Assembly (NCBI GenBank): GCA_947165895.1
Contig: CAMVCB010000002.1
Span: forward strand, 186,001 to 250,000
From: an uncultured Treponema sp.
GTDB taxonomy: Bacteria; Spirochaetota; Spirochaetia; Treponematales; Treponemataceae
DNA: 64,000 nucleotides
Direction: 5' to 3'
The position numbers and the translations under genes are program-made. Positions 32,581 to 41,134 of the stretch are shown one piece after another. The stretch's first letter is position 1. Each line of letters opens with the position of its first letter. The notes beneath the pieces were generated by a model. The model ran no database searches, was not told the DNA's origin, and saw only the letters and a program-made list of their open reading frames with translations.

Positions 32581-33623
32581 TTGTATGCCTTCGGAATCAT
32601 TGAGGTAAAGAGTTCTGTAATCAAAGATGAATTAAAGAAGGTGCAGTTTTCGGAAATGAGTTTTTTTCCTTCTTCTGCCGCTTTTTTTATACAGCCGCTC
32701 TTTTCCAGAAGTTTTATGCATTCTTCAACTGCAGGAGAGTCAATTCCTTCTTTTGAAGCCTGCTCCATCAGTCTTGCAATTTCCCTGGAATCTTCCGGGC
32801 AGCGTTCAAGGTGAATTAATACAGGAAGGCTCTTCTTTCCTTCTACAATGTCGTCTCCACGTTTTTTGCCGGGATTACCACTTGTAAGGTTGATTACATC
32901 ATCAATAATCTGAAAGCCCATGCCTATATTTGCAGCTTTTTCGCCGGCTTCTTCAGCTTTTTCAGGGCTGGCTCCTCCTGCCACATAGCCGATTTTAGCT
33001 GCCATACTGGCAAGGGTTCCTGTCTTACAGCGTACCATTCCCTGGTATTCTTCCTTTGTAGGAAAAAGGCTTGGCGTTCTGTGCCAGAAAATATCCATTG
33101 CCTGACCCAGGTGCAGGCGGCGCAGTTCGTTTGTGTAAACCTTGTAAAGTGTAAGCTTCTGCTCTTCTGTGATATCTGTAGTGTTTATGCAGACTGGTGC
33201 TTCAAAATAAAGCCAGCTGGCAGCGTTCAAGGCTGTGTCCAGTCCGTAGGTGATGTGGGCTGCAGGTTTTCCCCGTCGGAGGTCTGCTGAGTCTTCTATA
33301 TCATCGTGAATAAGGCTTGCAGTGTGTACGAATTCCACAAGCGGTGTAAGGGCATATGCCTGCTCAGGGGTAAGGGCTTTATCTCCATTAATCGCCTTTT
33401 GATTTTCATAGCAGAGAATGAGGAGAAGGGGACGCCATCTTTTTCCGCCAAGGTCAATAAGGTTTTTATTCGGTATAATCAGGTTCTGAATAAAGTTTTT
33501 TGTAATGGCCTGGGCAAGATTTCCAAAAGAATCCTTCTGCCATTTATCTGAGAATTCCAGACTGAGTGATTTGTTCAGTGCTTCCTCTATTTTTGTAAGC
33601 CTGTATAAAAATTCATTGTTCAT
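32577..33623 (-). CDS. Polyprenyl (geranylgeranyl/octaprenyl-type) diphosphate synthase
   Basis: A 348-residue trans-isoprenyl diphosphate synthase. The first aspartate-rich motif is LIHDDIEDSADLRRG, with GGKRWRPLL ahead of it. The second is FQIIDDVINLTSGNPGKKRGDD, where the usual fifth residue D is N (DDxxN), as also occurs in some eukaryotic GGPP synthases. It condenses isopentenyl diphosphate units into prenyl chains for quinones or cell-wall carrier lipid; chain length cannot be read reliably. Start at 33623 (MNNEFLYRL) is preferred to an upstream TTG. No ribosome site is visible, but a TATATA box lies eight bases ahead. First gene of the leftward operon beside the DnaA-box gap. Confidence 0.88.
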   Translation of the reverse strand: MNNEFLYRLTKIEEALNKSLSLEFSDKWQKDSFGNLAQAITKNFIQNLIIPNKNLIDLGGKRWRPLLLILCYENQKAINGDKALTPEQAYALTPLVEFVHTASLIHDDIEDSADLRRGKPAAHITYGLDTALNAASWLYFEAPVCINTTDITEEQKLTLYKVYTNELRRLHLGQAMDIFWHRTPSLFPTKEEYQGMVRCKTGTLASMAAKIGYVAGGASPEKAEEAGEKAANIGMGFQIIDDVINLTSGNPGKKRGDDIVEGKKSLPVLIHLERCPEDSREIARLMEQASKEGIDSPAVEECIKLLEKSGCIKKAAEEGKKLISENCTFFNSSLITELFTSMIPKAYK

Positions 33624-34029
33624 AAGAGAAGTATATAAAAGAATTGACAAAAAAACAAATTCTTGAATTTTTAAGGTTATTCACACTTTATTAACATCAA
33701 TTCACGGAAATTCCACAAGTTATCCACAATTAATTAAAAATAATGTGAGTAAAATTTGTGTCAATAGATTTTTTTAAAAAATTACAGAAAAATATAAAAT
33801 TTAAATATAAATCTTGTAATTATTGATATTATAAATAATTACAAGATTGAAAAATTCTTAGTATAGTAGTTTATGCCTTAAACTTTGCAAAATTAATGTT
33901 TCACATGTTATATTTGTGAAACACTTTTAACTTTTTATCCACAAGTTATCCACAATTTAAAAATACATATGTGGAAAAAAAAGGCGTCCTTCCGGTCTGG
34001 AAGAACGCCTGTAATGATCATTTTTTCTG
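33624..34029. other. AT-rich gap with DnaA-box cluster: candidate replication origin or DnaA-titration site
   Basis: No protein gene. Four perfect TTATNCACA boxes stand on the plus strand: 33677-33685, 33720-33728, 33935-33943 and 33946-33954. The last two are 11 bp apart centre to centre, one helical turn. Between the pairs is about 200 bp of extremely AT-rich DNA with a perfect 15-bp inverted repeat (aatcttgtaattatt, 33811-33825, with its complement at 33834-33848) and a gtttcac/gtgaaac repeat near 33899-33922. This layout (box groups flanking an AT-rich unwinding region) is that of an oriC. dnaA, dnaN and gidA are not in the window, so the call is tentative. Confidence 0.6.
33982..34012 (-). 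terminator. Terminator of STAS gene
   Basis: On the minus strand aggcgttcttcc pairs with ggaaggacgcct around five bases, followed by eight T. Confidence 0.9.
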
Positions 34030-34584
34030 CTAGCCCAGTGTAACTTCACCGCTTTCGTTGATTGCAAGAATCGAACGACAGCCTGAACATCTGAAACGAC
34101 CGGCTTTTGTTGCACGAAGCTTTTTGTTGCAGACAGGGCAGGAAATAATCAGCGGAAAAGATGATGCTGTTCCCGAGCTGTCTCCCGCATTGAAGTAAGA
34201 AATTGCTTCTTCTACAGTATTTTTAATATTAAAGAACTGAGAGAATCCAAGAAGCTGGAAAACCTCATATACTTTTGGCTGGATTTCCAGAAGAACTACA
34301 TCTCCGTTCTTTGGTTTTACAATTTTAAGGAAAACAGTAAAAGAGCCAATACCTGTTGATGATACATAGTTCAAAGCAGAGCAGTTGAAAACAAGATTGA
34401 TATAACCTGCTTCAATTACCTTGGTAATCTGCTTCTGGAAAAAACTTGAATTGTAGGTGTCTATGTATCCATTCAAATAAATAAAAATTCCGCGGTTAAT
34501 GCCGTCAGCTTTTTTGAGTGCAATTGAAAGACTGTCGTCTTTTTCATTGTCAAAACCTGGAATGATTGAATTATTGCTGTCCAT
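34030..34584 (-). CDS. STAS-domain protein with C-terminal zinc ribbon
   Basis: A 184-residue cytosolic protein. Residues about 20-130 form a STAS (anti-sigma-factor antagonist) domain: GIFIYLNGYIDTYNSSFFQKQI, then NLVFNCSALNYVSSTGIGSFTVFL, where the SSTG serine is the usual phosphorylation site, and EVFQLLGFSQFF. The last 40 residues hold CPVCNKKLRATKAGRFRCSGC, a four-cysteine zinc ribbon. STAS proteins of this type switch partner kinases or sigma-factor systems; the added ribbon is unusual and may bind nucleic acid or a protein. AAAGGT lies seven bases before ATG. Single-gene unit, next to the DnaA-box gap. Confidence 0.85.
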   Translation of the reverse strand: MDSNNSIIPGFDNEKDDSLSIALKKADGINRGIFIYLNGYIDTYNSSFFQKQITKVIEAGYINLVFNCSALNYVSSTGIGSFTVFLKIVKPKNGDVVLLEIQPKVYEVFQLLGFSQFFNIKNTVEEAISYFNAGDSSGTASSFPLIISCPVCNKKLRATKAGRFRCSGCRSILAINESGEVTLG

Positions 34585-34702
34585 CTAAAACCTTTCCTGT
34601 TACAATATTCTAACTATAATTATATCTAACAATTATAATTTCTGTCAAATTGTTTTAACATTATTCAAAAGTCAACCGATAATTAATGAAGGAAATTAGC
34701 GG

Positions 34703-35671
34703 ATGAAAAAAGCATTAACCTTTATACTTATATATATTGTCATTCTTTTTACGGGAACCCTGCTTTCTACAATACTGTATTCTCTCTATCTGAATGTAAC
34801 AGGCTTTACAGCCGGCAAAGCGATTAAGCTTTTTAATACCCCTGATATCCTCAAATCTTTTTTTTATGTTTCTGCATGTTTTTGTTTTTTAATTTGTCCC
34901 CTGCTTTCATATTATAGAATCCGTCACAGCTATGGAGTTTTACAGACCTTCGCCTATGTTCTGATTTTTCTTCTGACCTGGGCTGTAATTTTTCCCGCTA
35001 ATGCAAAGCTCAAGAATTTTGTGAATAGAAATTTTTCCTATGACCAGCAGAGGGAAGCTTTGACCGGCGGCTATTTCAGAAAGGTCGGCGATAAAGTTTA
35101 TTATCTTGTGGAAGATTATAATTTTGATAAGGCCACAAGACTGATTGAAATTGATACAGATGAAGACCTGCCTGTAAAATACGGGCTTGTTTTTTCTGAA
35201 GATGATTTTGAACTTTTGACAGCAGGAAAAAATTACCGGGACGTAATAATCAAGAGTACTTTTGTTGATTCAACTCTTCCTCATATTATTAATTTCCGTT
35301 CTCTTGTTGACTACGGGGAAAGGGCACTGGAAGGAGGGCTTTTATCTTATCTTTGTTTTTTGGCCCTGGCTCTGGCTCTTTCTTCTGTTTACGGAATTAC
35401 AGCATTTTTTGAATGGCACCTTTTGAGTGTTTGTGCGGTTGCTCTTTTTTCAGCCGGAATTCTTTCAATAAATACACTTTATTTTTCACCAGCTTTTACC
35501 TCGATAAAAAATCATATTTATGACATCAGTCTTTTTAATTTTTTGAACGGATTTATTGATAACTCCTTCCTGCTTGTTGCCAATTGCGCAATTTCCCTGT
35601 TTTTTATTGCTTTTGGCATTGTTGTATTTATACTTCATAAAAGTTCGGTAAAAAAGGAGGAGGAAATTTAA
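34703..35671 (+). CDS. Membrane protein of unknown function (possible LptF/G-like half)
   Basis: A 322-residue protein with about six membrane helices: three near the N-terminus (residues 5-105), a polar domain of about 95 residues (FVNRNFSYDQQREALTGGYFRKVGDKVYYLVEDYNF) that would be outside the cytosol, and three more at the end. Helices flanking an extracytoplasmic domain is the arrangement of LptF/LptG permease subunits, but sequence motifs are too weak to assign. Stop and next start touch (TAAATG), with AGGAGG in front of the second gene, so the two products probably form a pair. Confidence 0.5.
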   Translation: MKKALTFILIYIVILFTGTLLSTILYSLYLNVTGFTAGKAIKLFNTPDILKSFFYVSACFCFLICPLLSYYRIRHSYGVLQTFAYVLIFLLTWAVIFPANAKLKNFVNRNFSYDQQREALTGGYFRKVGDKVYYLVEDYNFDKATRLIEIDTDEDLPVKYGLVFSEDDFELLTAGKNYRDVIIKSTFVDSTLPHIINFRSLVDYGERALEGGLLSYLCFLALALALSSVYGITAFFEWHLLSVCAVALFSAGILSINTLYFSPAFTSIKNHIYDISLFNFLNGFIDNSFLLVANCAISLFFIAFGIVVFILHKSSVKKEEEI

Positions 35672-37510
35672 ATGAAAAAGATTATTGGAATTCTGTCTTT
35701 TTTCCTTGTTGCCGGATTGATTTTAAGTCTTGTTTTTGGTTTTATAGGAACAATTCCGGATTCTGTTCCTGAGGCTGCAAGAGGAAAATATAAATTTCTT
35801 GTAGGACTTGGATATTTTCTTCGCTATATTCCCAGCGTAATTACATCCGGTTTTATAGTAAGTTTTTGTGTATATTTTGGAAATAACTGCGAAGGAAGCA
35901 TGTCACGTTTTTCATCTGCAATGCTGACACGCTTTAAGCTGATGATTATTTTCGCGGTTTCCTGCTCATTTATTTTGACCCTAAGTTCAGAGGTTTTTTA
36001 TCCTCTTACCAGCCGTGTAAAAAAATCAATAATCAACCGGCCAAAACTGATTAATCAGTACCTTAAAGCCGGTGAACAGTTTTTTGCTGACGGTCATTAT
36101 GACAGAAGTTATGTATATGCTGATGCTGTTCTTGCTCTTGATCCTAATTCCCGCCAGGCTGCTGATTTGAAAGACCGTTCCGATGTTGAAATCAACCGGG
36201 AAAATACCTCTAATATCCGTTTTGAAATTTACCGTTCGTCCAAGGAAAATCATGATGATACTGCAAAGATTCATATTGATGAGCAGAAAATTTCTGATGC
36301 CTACAGATGTTATCTGAAGGCTAAAGAGTGTTTTGCAAAAGGCGAGTGGATTAATGCACATTATTATGCTCTGGAAGGCCGTAAACTTTCAACTCCAAAG
36401 GATCCTAATGTAGAAGAGCTTAGAAACATAGCAACAGAGGCATGGAACAAAATCACAAGCGAGCATGATCTTTCAAAAAATGATGATCAGAAGTTTTTTG
36501 ACGCCAAGTTCCGCGGTTATCTTGCCCTCGTTCAGAATGATGATTTAACTGCCTATTATATATTCCGTGATTTGTATCTTTCTTCCCGAGAATATTCTAC
36601 AGACCCTGATGTTCTTTTCTATCTTGATGTTGCCGCAAAAAGAATTGATGAGCGCTGTTTTTTTGACGACGAAGTTTTCCAGCTTAAGAGCTTTGAAAAT
36701 GTAAATGACATCTGTTTTTCCTATACATACAATGATGGGTCAAAGGATATTATCTATTTCCGCGGTATGACTTCCGTAAAGGAAACCGGGCGGACTGTTC
36801 AGTATCTTAGAGATTTAACAATTCAGACCTTGAGTAATACAGGAAGCCTTTACAGAACTATGACAGTTCCTTACGCAAAGGTTCTGCCTGTTTCGATAAA
36901 GTCAATCAATGAAAAAACAAAGGAGCTTTTAGGAATCGGAAAGGACGTTACAATCATTCCTTATATCATGCTGAACTCTGTGGGACGAAACAGCCCGGAC
37001 ATCAGAATTGAACCTCTTTATGTTTATGAATCCGGGGAAATTGCCCATGTTCCTGAATACATCCTGCTCCCAATGAATTATTCTGATTTTACCATGCTTG
37101 AAACTCAGACTAACGAGCCGGAACGTATTCCTTTTGGCAATCTTTTCAAGCTGATTAAAAAGGCAAGTGACTTTGGATATTCTTCGGAAGTTTATTGCGA
37201 GGCACTATTAAATAGAATATTTTATCCTTTCTGGATTGTAATTCTGCTTATCGGTTATGCTTCTGTGGCCTGGAACTACAGAATTGGCTTTAATAAATAC
37301 TTTAAGATGACCTGGGTTTTCAGTTTCCCTTTTATCATCTTTTTGACCCACATTATGAACAAATGGCTTTTGTACATTTTTAAACTCTTTAATTATGTAA
37401 TTGTAGGCCTTGTTCCGTCGGCCCTTGCGGTTATTGCGGGATTTATTTTATACAGCCTTATTCTGCTGTCTATGTCGATTTATTTTCTTGCAAGACATAC
37501 TTCAGTGTAG
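35672..37510 (+). CDS. Membrane protein with TPR-like extracytoplasmic domain, LptF/G-like layout
   Basis: A 612-residue protein. Three N-terminal helices (about 5-115), then a large extracytoplasmic domain (about 130-515), and three C-terminal helices. The first half of the domain contains TPR-like helices (KAGEQFFADGHYDRSYVYADAVLALDPNSRQAADL). The second half ends with PFGNLFKLIKKASDFGYSSEVYCEALLNRIFYPFWIVILLI, reminiscent of the LptF/G segment just ahead of the last helices. Together with the preceding gene it looks like a two-permease lipid-transport-like pair, yet no LptB or LptC gene is near. The assignment is inference; a treponeme-specific envelope protein is the cautious reading. Confidence 0.5.
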   Translation: MKKIIGILSFFLVAGLILSLVFGFIGTIPDSVPEAARGKYKFLVGLGYFLRYIPSVITSGFIVSFCVYFGNNCEGSMSRFSSAMLTRFKLMIIFAVSCSFILTLSSEVFYPLTSRVKKSIINRPKLINQYLKAGEQFFADGHYDRSYVYADAVLALDPNSRQAADLKDRSDVEINRENTSNIRFEIYRSSKENHDDTAKIHIDEQKISDAYRCYLKAKECFAKGEWINAHYYALEGRKLSTPKDPNVEELRNIATEAWNKITSEHDLSKNDDQKFFDAKFRGYLALVQNDDLTAYYIFRDLYLSSREYSTDPDVLFYLDVAAKRIDERCFFDDEVFQLKSFENVNDICFSYTYNDGSKDIIYFRGMTSVKETGRTVQYLRDLTIQTLSNTGSLYRTMTVPYAKVLPVSIKSINEKTKELLGIGKDVTIIPYIMLNSVGRNSPDIRIEPLYVYESGEIAHVPEYILLPMNYSDFTMLETQTNEPERIPFGNLFKLIKKASDFGYSSEVYCEALLNRIFYPFWIVILLIGYASVAWNYRIGFNKYFKMTWVFSFPFIIFLTHIMNKWLLYIFKLFNYVIVGLVPSALAVIAGFILYSLILLSMSIYFLARHTSV

Positions 37511-37572
37511 GCCGCTTACCGTCAAATCCTCTACTTGCTCTTAATCAAGTTAAGCATTAAAATCCTACTGTT

Positions 37573-38103
37573 ATGAGTTTAGAATTACTTGACAGTGCGG
37601 TTCGCCGCGTTCACGACTTCCCAAAACCGGGAATTCTTTTTTATGATATTACAGGTGTTCTTGTAAACCCTGAGGCATTCAAATTCTGCCTTGATAAAAT
37701 GGTAGAATTGTACAAGGATGCAAATCTTGATGCTGTAGCCGGTGTTGAATCTCGTGGTTTTGTTTTTGCAGCTCCACTGGCAGAAAAACTTGGCATTCCT
37801 CTTATTCTTATCCGCAAAAAGGGAAAGCTTCCAGGAGATACTTACAGCTGTAAATATGCCCTTGAATATGGCGTTGCAGAAGTTGAAGTTCACAAGAAGG
37901 ATATTAAAAAAGGTCAGAAAATTCTTGTAATTGATGATTTGATTGCAACAGGCGGAACTCTTGCCGCTGCTAAGAACCTTATTGAACAGGGCGGAGCTGA
38001 GGTTGCAGAATTCTTTGGAATTATCGGACTTCCTGAATTAAACTACGAAAAGGCACTTGCACCTTGCAAGGTAACAACTCTTATCAACTATCAGGGCGAA
38101 TAG
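37573..38103 (+). CDS. apt: Adenine phosphoribosyltransferase
   Basis: A 176-residue purine-salvage enzyme making AMP from adenine and PRPP. Features: FPKPGILFYDIT near residue 16, GVESRGFVFAAPLA near 57, and the PRPP-binding loop ILVIDDLIATGGTLAAA near 117 (the five-residue acidic pair plus TGGT). Length is standard. No clear ribosome site is present; a TAAAAT box stands nine bases before the ATG, so a very short or absent leader is possible. asnA follows after 11 bases as a second gene of the same transcript. Confidence 0.96.
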   Translation: MSLELLDSAVRRVHDFPKPGILFYDITGVLVNPEAFKFCLDKMVELYKDANLDAVAGVESRGFVFAAPLAEKLGIPLILIRKKGKLPGDTYSCKYALEYGVAEVEVHKKDIKKGQKILVIDDLIATGGTLAAAKNLIEQGGAEVAEFFGIIGLPELNYEKALAPCKVTTLINYQGE

Positions 38104-38114
38104 AAGGCATAAAA

Positions 38115-39146
38115 ATGATTACACTTCCTCTTACTTACAAAAGCATTTTGAACAACAAGGAAACAGAGCATGCCATTGTTGCGATTAAGGATTTTTTTCA
38201 GCTTGCTCTTTCTACAGAATTGAATCTTACCCGTGTAACAGCGCCGCTTTTTGTTCCGGCTGGAGTTGGTATCAATGATGATTTAAACGGCGTTGAACGT
38301 CCTGTATCTTTTCCTCTCAAGGCTTTGAACGAAAAGAAAATGGAAATTGTTCAGTCGCTTGCTAAGTGGAAGCGCCTTAAGGTAACAGAGCTTGGACTTG
38401 AGCCTGATTTTGGTATTTATACAGATATGAACGCTTTGCGTCCGGATGAAGATCTTGATCCAATTCATTCTATTTACGTTGACCAGTGGGACTGGGAAAT
38501 GGCAATTGATGAAAAGGACAGAACTGTTTTCTTCCTTCATGAAATCGTAAAGAAGGTTTACCGCTGTATTCAGCGCACAGAATTCTTCCTTTATGACCGC
38601 TATCCGGAAATCAAACCGATTCTGCCAAAGGACATTAAGATAGTATTTGCAGATGATTTGCAGAGAGAATATCCTCAGCTGACTCCAAAAGAGCGCGAAG
38701 ATATCGTTGCAAAGAAATACGGTGCTGTATTTATTACCGGAATTGGCGGCAAACTGGATGACGGCACAATTCACGACGGCCGTGCTCCTGACTATGATGA
38801 CTGGATTACAGAATGTGGTGACGGCCACCGCGGATTAAACGGTGATATTCTTGTATGGAACCCGGTTTTGAATTCCGCATTTGAGCTTTCTTCTATGGGT
38901 ATTCGTGTCAGTCCTGAATCTTTAAAGGCTCAGCTTGAAGAGCGGGGAATGATGGAGCGTGCCAAGCTGGACTTCCACTCAAAGCTTTTGAATGGAGAAC
39001 TCACTCAGACTCTGGGCGGCGGTATAGGTCAGTCACGTCTTTGTATGTTCCTTTTGAGAAAGGCTCACATCGGAGAAACACAGGTAAGCATCTGGTCCGA
39101 TGAAATTATTAAAGACTGCGAAAAACGCGGAATAAAGCTTTTGTAA
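38115..39146 (+). CDS. asnA: Aspartate-ammonia ligase (asparagine synthetase A)
   Basis: A 343-residue ammonia-dependent asparagine synthetase, related in fold to class II aminoacyl-tRNA synthetases. The start at 38115 gives MITLPLTYKSILNNKETEHAI; a longer frame would overlap apt and has no site, while GAAGG lies upstream here. Family sequences: LNLTRVTAPLF, GINDDLNGVERPVSF, HSIYVDQWDWE near residue 120, LNGDILVWNPVLN, and the ATP-site end LTQTLGGGIGQSRLCM. It makes asparagine from aspartate, ammonia and ATP. Encoded behind apt; tRNA-Asn and asnS are elsewhere in the window. Confidence 0.96.
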   Translation: MITLPLTYKSILNNKETEHAIVAIKDFFQLALSTELNLTRVTAPLFVPAGVGINDDLNGVERPVSFPLKALNEKKMEIVQSLAKWKRLKVTELGLEPDFGIYTDMNALRPDEDLDPIHSIYVDQWDWEMAIDEKDRTVFFLHEIVKKVYRCIQRTEFFLYDRYPEIKPILPKDIKIVFADDLQREYPQLTPKEREDIVAKKYGAVFITGIGGKLDDGTIHDGRAPDYDDWITECGDGHRGLNGDILVWNPVLNSAFELSSMGIRVSPESLKAQLEERGMMERAKLDFHSKLLNGELTQTLGGGIGQSRLCMFLLRKAHIGETQVSIWSDEIIKDCEKRGIKLL

Positions 39147-39152
39147 AGTTTT

Positions 39153-40184
39153 TTGTTTATCGAGACTTTTGTAAATTTTATAGTGAAAGAAAAAGAATAT
39201 AAATTCAGCACAAATCAGATTGAATCTCAGATTCCCCTTCTAAGCCAGAAGGGGATTACTGAATTTTCGGTTCATGATGAAAAGCTTGCTTGCGATAAAA
39301 ACTCTCTTTTAAAACTCATGAAGCTTGCGGCAAATAAGGCGCCGGAAGTTTATTTTTCTTTTTATATTGAAGCCTCCGCAATTGACCGTGAAATTATTGC
39401 GGCACTTCAGAATCTTTTCTGTTCAATTGATATTCCTTTGAGGCCTGCTTTCAAAAACGGTAAGCTTTTGTTTGATAAAAAGTTTTATGCGGGTAAGGCA
39501 AATCTTTTGAATGAAGCTGGAATTGTTTTTGGTTTTCACCTGACATATGCAGAAATTGAAGGCGATAATCTGAAAGCCTTCATGGACAGACTTGATTTTG
39601 CGGTTAATCAGTACCCCAATCATATTGATTTTCCCCAGACTGAAAGCGGAGGAAAGGAAGACCTCTTAAACGGGGATTCTGCAAAGGTAAGCGGAATTTT
39701 CAGCGCAAAGGATATCCGCTATGCGCGTGACCTCAGCTTTGCCTGCCGGACTTTTTATTCTTCCGGCCGGGCTGTTCCATGGTTCTTGAACCTTCTTCGC
39801 CCACTGAAAATCTATCCTTCCCGTTTTTTTGCCGATTTTGCTGAGTGGCAGCGCTGCAATAACTGTGATTTTAAAAGCGGCTTTCTTCCTGAAGCAGAAA
39901 GTCATGAATCAATTGAAAAGATGCAGCTTTTGTTTTTGCAGGAAAAATATGAAGAAAAAAATCAGCATGCACTTTTTGAAATTGCGGCAGATATTGTCCG
40001 TCTGAATGGTGCTATTTCCCGCCTTGAAAAAGAAGGTGATAAGGCTGAAATCGATCTTTCTTATTCTGCGGACGAGCTTTTAAGCCCGGAAGTTTTTAAT
40101 CTTGAAGCATTTGCAGAAAATGTCTGTATGGAACCAAGTCACCTGAAGCTTAAGATTGAAGGCGGCGAATTAGTTTGGAACTGA
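39153..40184 (+). CDS. Uncharacterised protein, possibly a cluster-less radical-SAM-like barrel
   Basis: A 343-residue cytosolic protein opened by TTG at 39153, six bases after asnA; the start is uncertain. The first 150 residues read like barrel strands and helices of radical SAM proteins (ITEFSVHDEKLACDKNSLLKLMKLA, then VYFSFYIEASAIDREIIAALQ, FGFHLTYAEI), but the CxxxCxxC cluster motif is absent. A late RCNNCDF pair near residue 230 is the only CxxC. The end overlaps the pseudouridine synthase gene by 10 bases, so the pair is coupled. Function unknown; similarity to the radical SAM barrel is my inference from pattern only. Confidence 0.5.
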   Translation: MFIETFVNFIVKEKEYKFSTNQIESQIPLLSQKGITEFSVHDEKLACDKNSLLKLMKLAANKAPEVYFSFYIEASAIDREIIAALQNLFCSIDIPLRPAFKNGKLLFDKKFYAGKANLLNEAGIVFGFHLTYAEIEGDNLKAFMDRLDFAVNQYPNHIDFPQTESGGKEDLLNGDSAKVSGIFSAKDIRYARDLSFACRTFYSSGRAVPWFLNLLRPLKIYPSRFFADFAEWQRCNNCDFKSGFLPEAESHESIEKMQLLFLQEKYEEKNQHALFEIAADIVRLNGAISRLEKEGDKAEIDLSYSADELLSPEVFNLEAFAENVCMEPSHLKLKIEGGELVWN

Positions 40185-41134
40185 AATTTTCCACCAGCAT
40201 AAAAGAACGACTCGATGATTTTTTGCGGAGGGAACTGCCTGCGCGTCTGCAGGCCAGCTTTTCCGGCCAGCTTTCCAATTCAAAAATCCGCCGGCTTATT
40301 TTGAGCGGCAGTGTTTTTGTAAACGGCCGGGAATGTCGTCGTCCCGCCTTTGAAATCCGCGGGCTTACAAAAATTACCGTCAACTTTGAAAGCGAAAAAT
40401 TTTTTTATGAAAAGCAGCCCGATGACATTGATTTTGTCATGACTGATTCTGATGTACTCTTTGAAGACGAAAATCTTATTTTTGTAAATAAACCTGCCTT
40501 TCTGCCTGTCGAACAGACAATTACTGGTAACAGAAAAAATCTTCACGATGCATTAGTTGATTATTTATGGAAGAGAAATCCAGGGCTTCGTAATCCCCCT
40601 TACGCGGGCATTATGCACCGTCTTGACCGCGAAACAAGCGGCGTGATTTTGTTCACCAAAAACAGGAGTGCCAACAAGGCTGTTCATGATATGTTTGAAA
40701 GCCATAACTTTACAAAAACATATCTTGCGGTCTGCCAGAAGCCTGAGACTGGCAGGGGGCGATATCCTGTAAGAAATTTGTGCGACACCTTCACCGTAGA
40801 AATGTTTATGAACCGGATATCAAAAAAATCGGAAGCCGCAAAGTGGGGCAGGAGCAGTGAAAGGGAAGGAGTTTTATATTCAAAAACTGACTTTAAAATC
40901 TGCGGCGAATATACTTATCGGGGAAAATCTTATTTTCTTGTAGAATGTAATTTGTTTACCGGCCGCACCCACCAGATACGCGTTCACCTTTCAGATGCCG
41001 GAATGCCCCTGCTTGGTGACCAGCTCTACGGCGGCCCTCCCGCCGACCGCATTTACCTGCACGCCTGGCGTCTTGCATGTGACGAAGGTGAATTAAAATT
41101 TGATGTAAGAAGCGAGTTTACACTTCTCGGGTAA
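40175..41134 (+). CDS. RluA-family pseudouridine synthase
   Basis: A 319-residue RNA-modifying enzyme that converts uridine to pseudouridine in rRNA or tRNA. N-terminal S4-like part: RLDDFLRRELP... LSNSKIRRLILSGSVFVNG. The catalytic motif HRLDRETSGVILF carries the aspartate near residue 150, with FVNKPAFLPV ahead and LFTGRTHQIRVHLSDAGMPLLGD after it. The start is TTG inside the end of the previous gene. An insertion of about 35 residues (RNLCDTFTVEMFMNRISKKSEAAKWG) sits between the core motifs. Its final 17 bases overlap the end of the gene on the opposite strand, so there is no room for an ordinary terminator. Confidence 0.92.
   Translation: MELKFSTSIKERLDDFLRRELPARLQASFSGQLSNSKIRRLILSGSVFVNGRECRRPAFEIRGLTKITVNFESEKFFYEKQPDDIDFVMTDSDVLFEDENLIFVNKPAFLPVEQTITGNRKNLHDALVDYLWKRNPGLRNPPYAGIMHRLDRETSGVILFTKNRSANKAVHDMFESHNFTKTYLAVCQKPETGRGRYPVRNLCDTFTVEMFMNRISKKSEAAKWGRSSEREGVLYSKTDFKICGEYTYRGKSYFLVECNLFTGRTHQIRVHLSDAGMPLLGDQLYGGPPADRIYLHAWRLACDEGELKFDVRSEFTLLG

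Noticed and set aside
33841-33870. DnaA-trio-like TAG triplets beside the AT-rich core
   Set aside because: Only a few irregular TAG words; not distinct enough to list as a feature.
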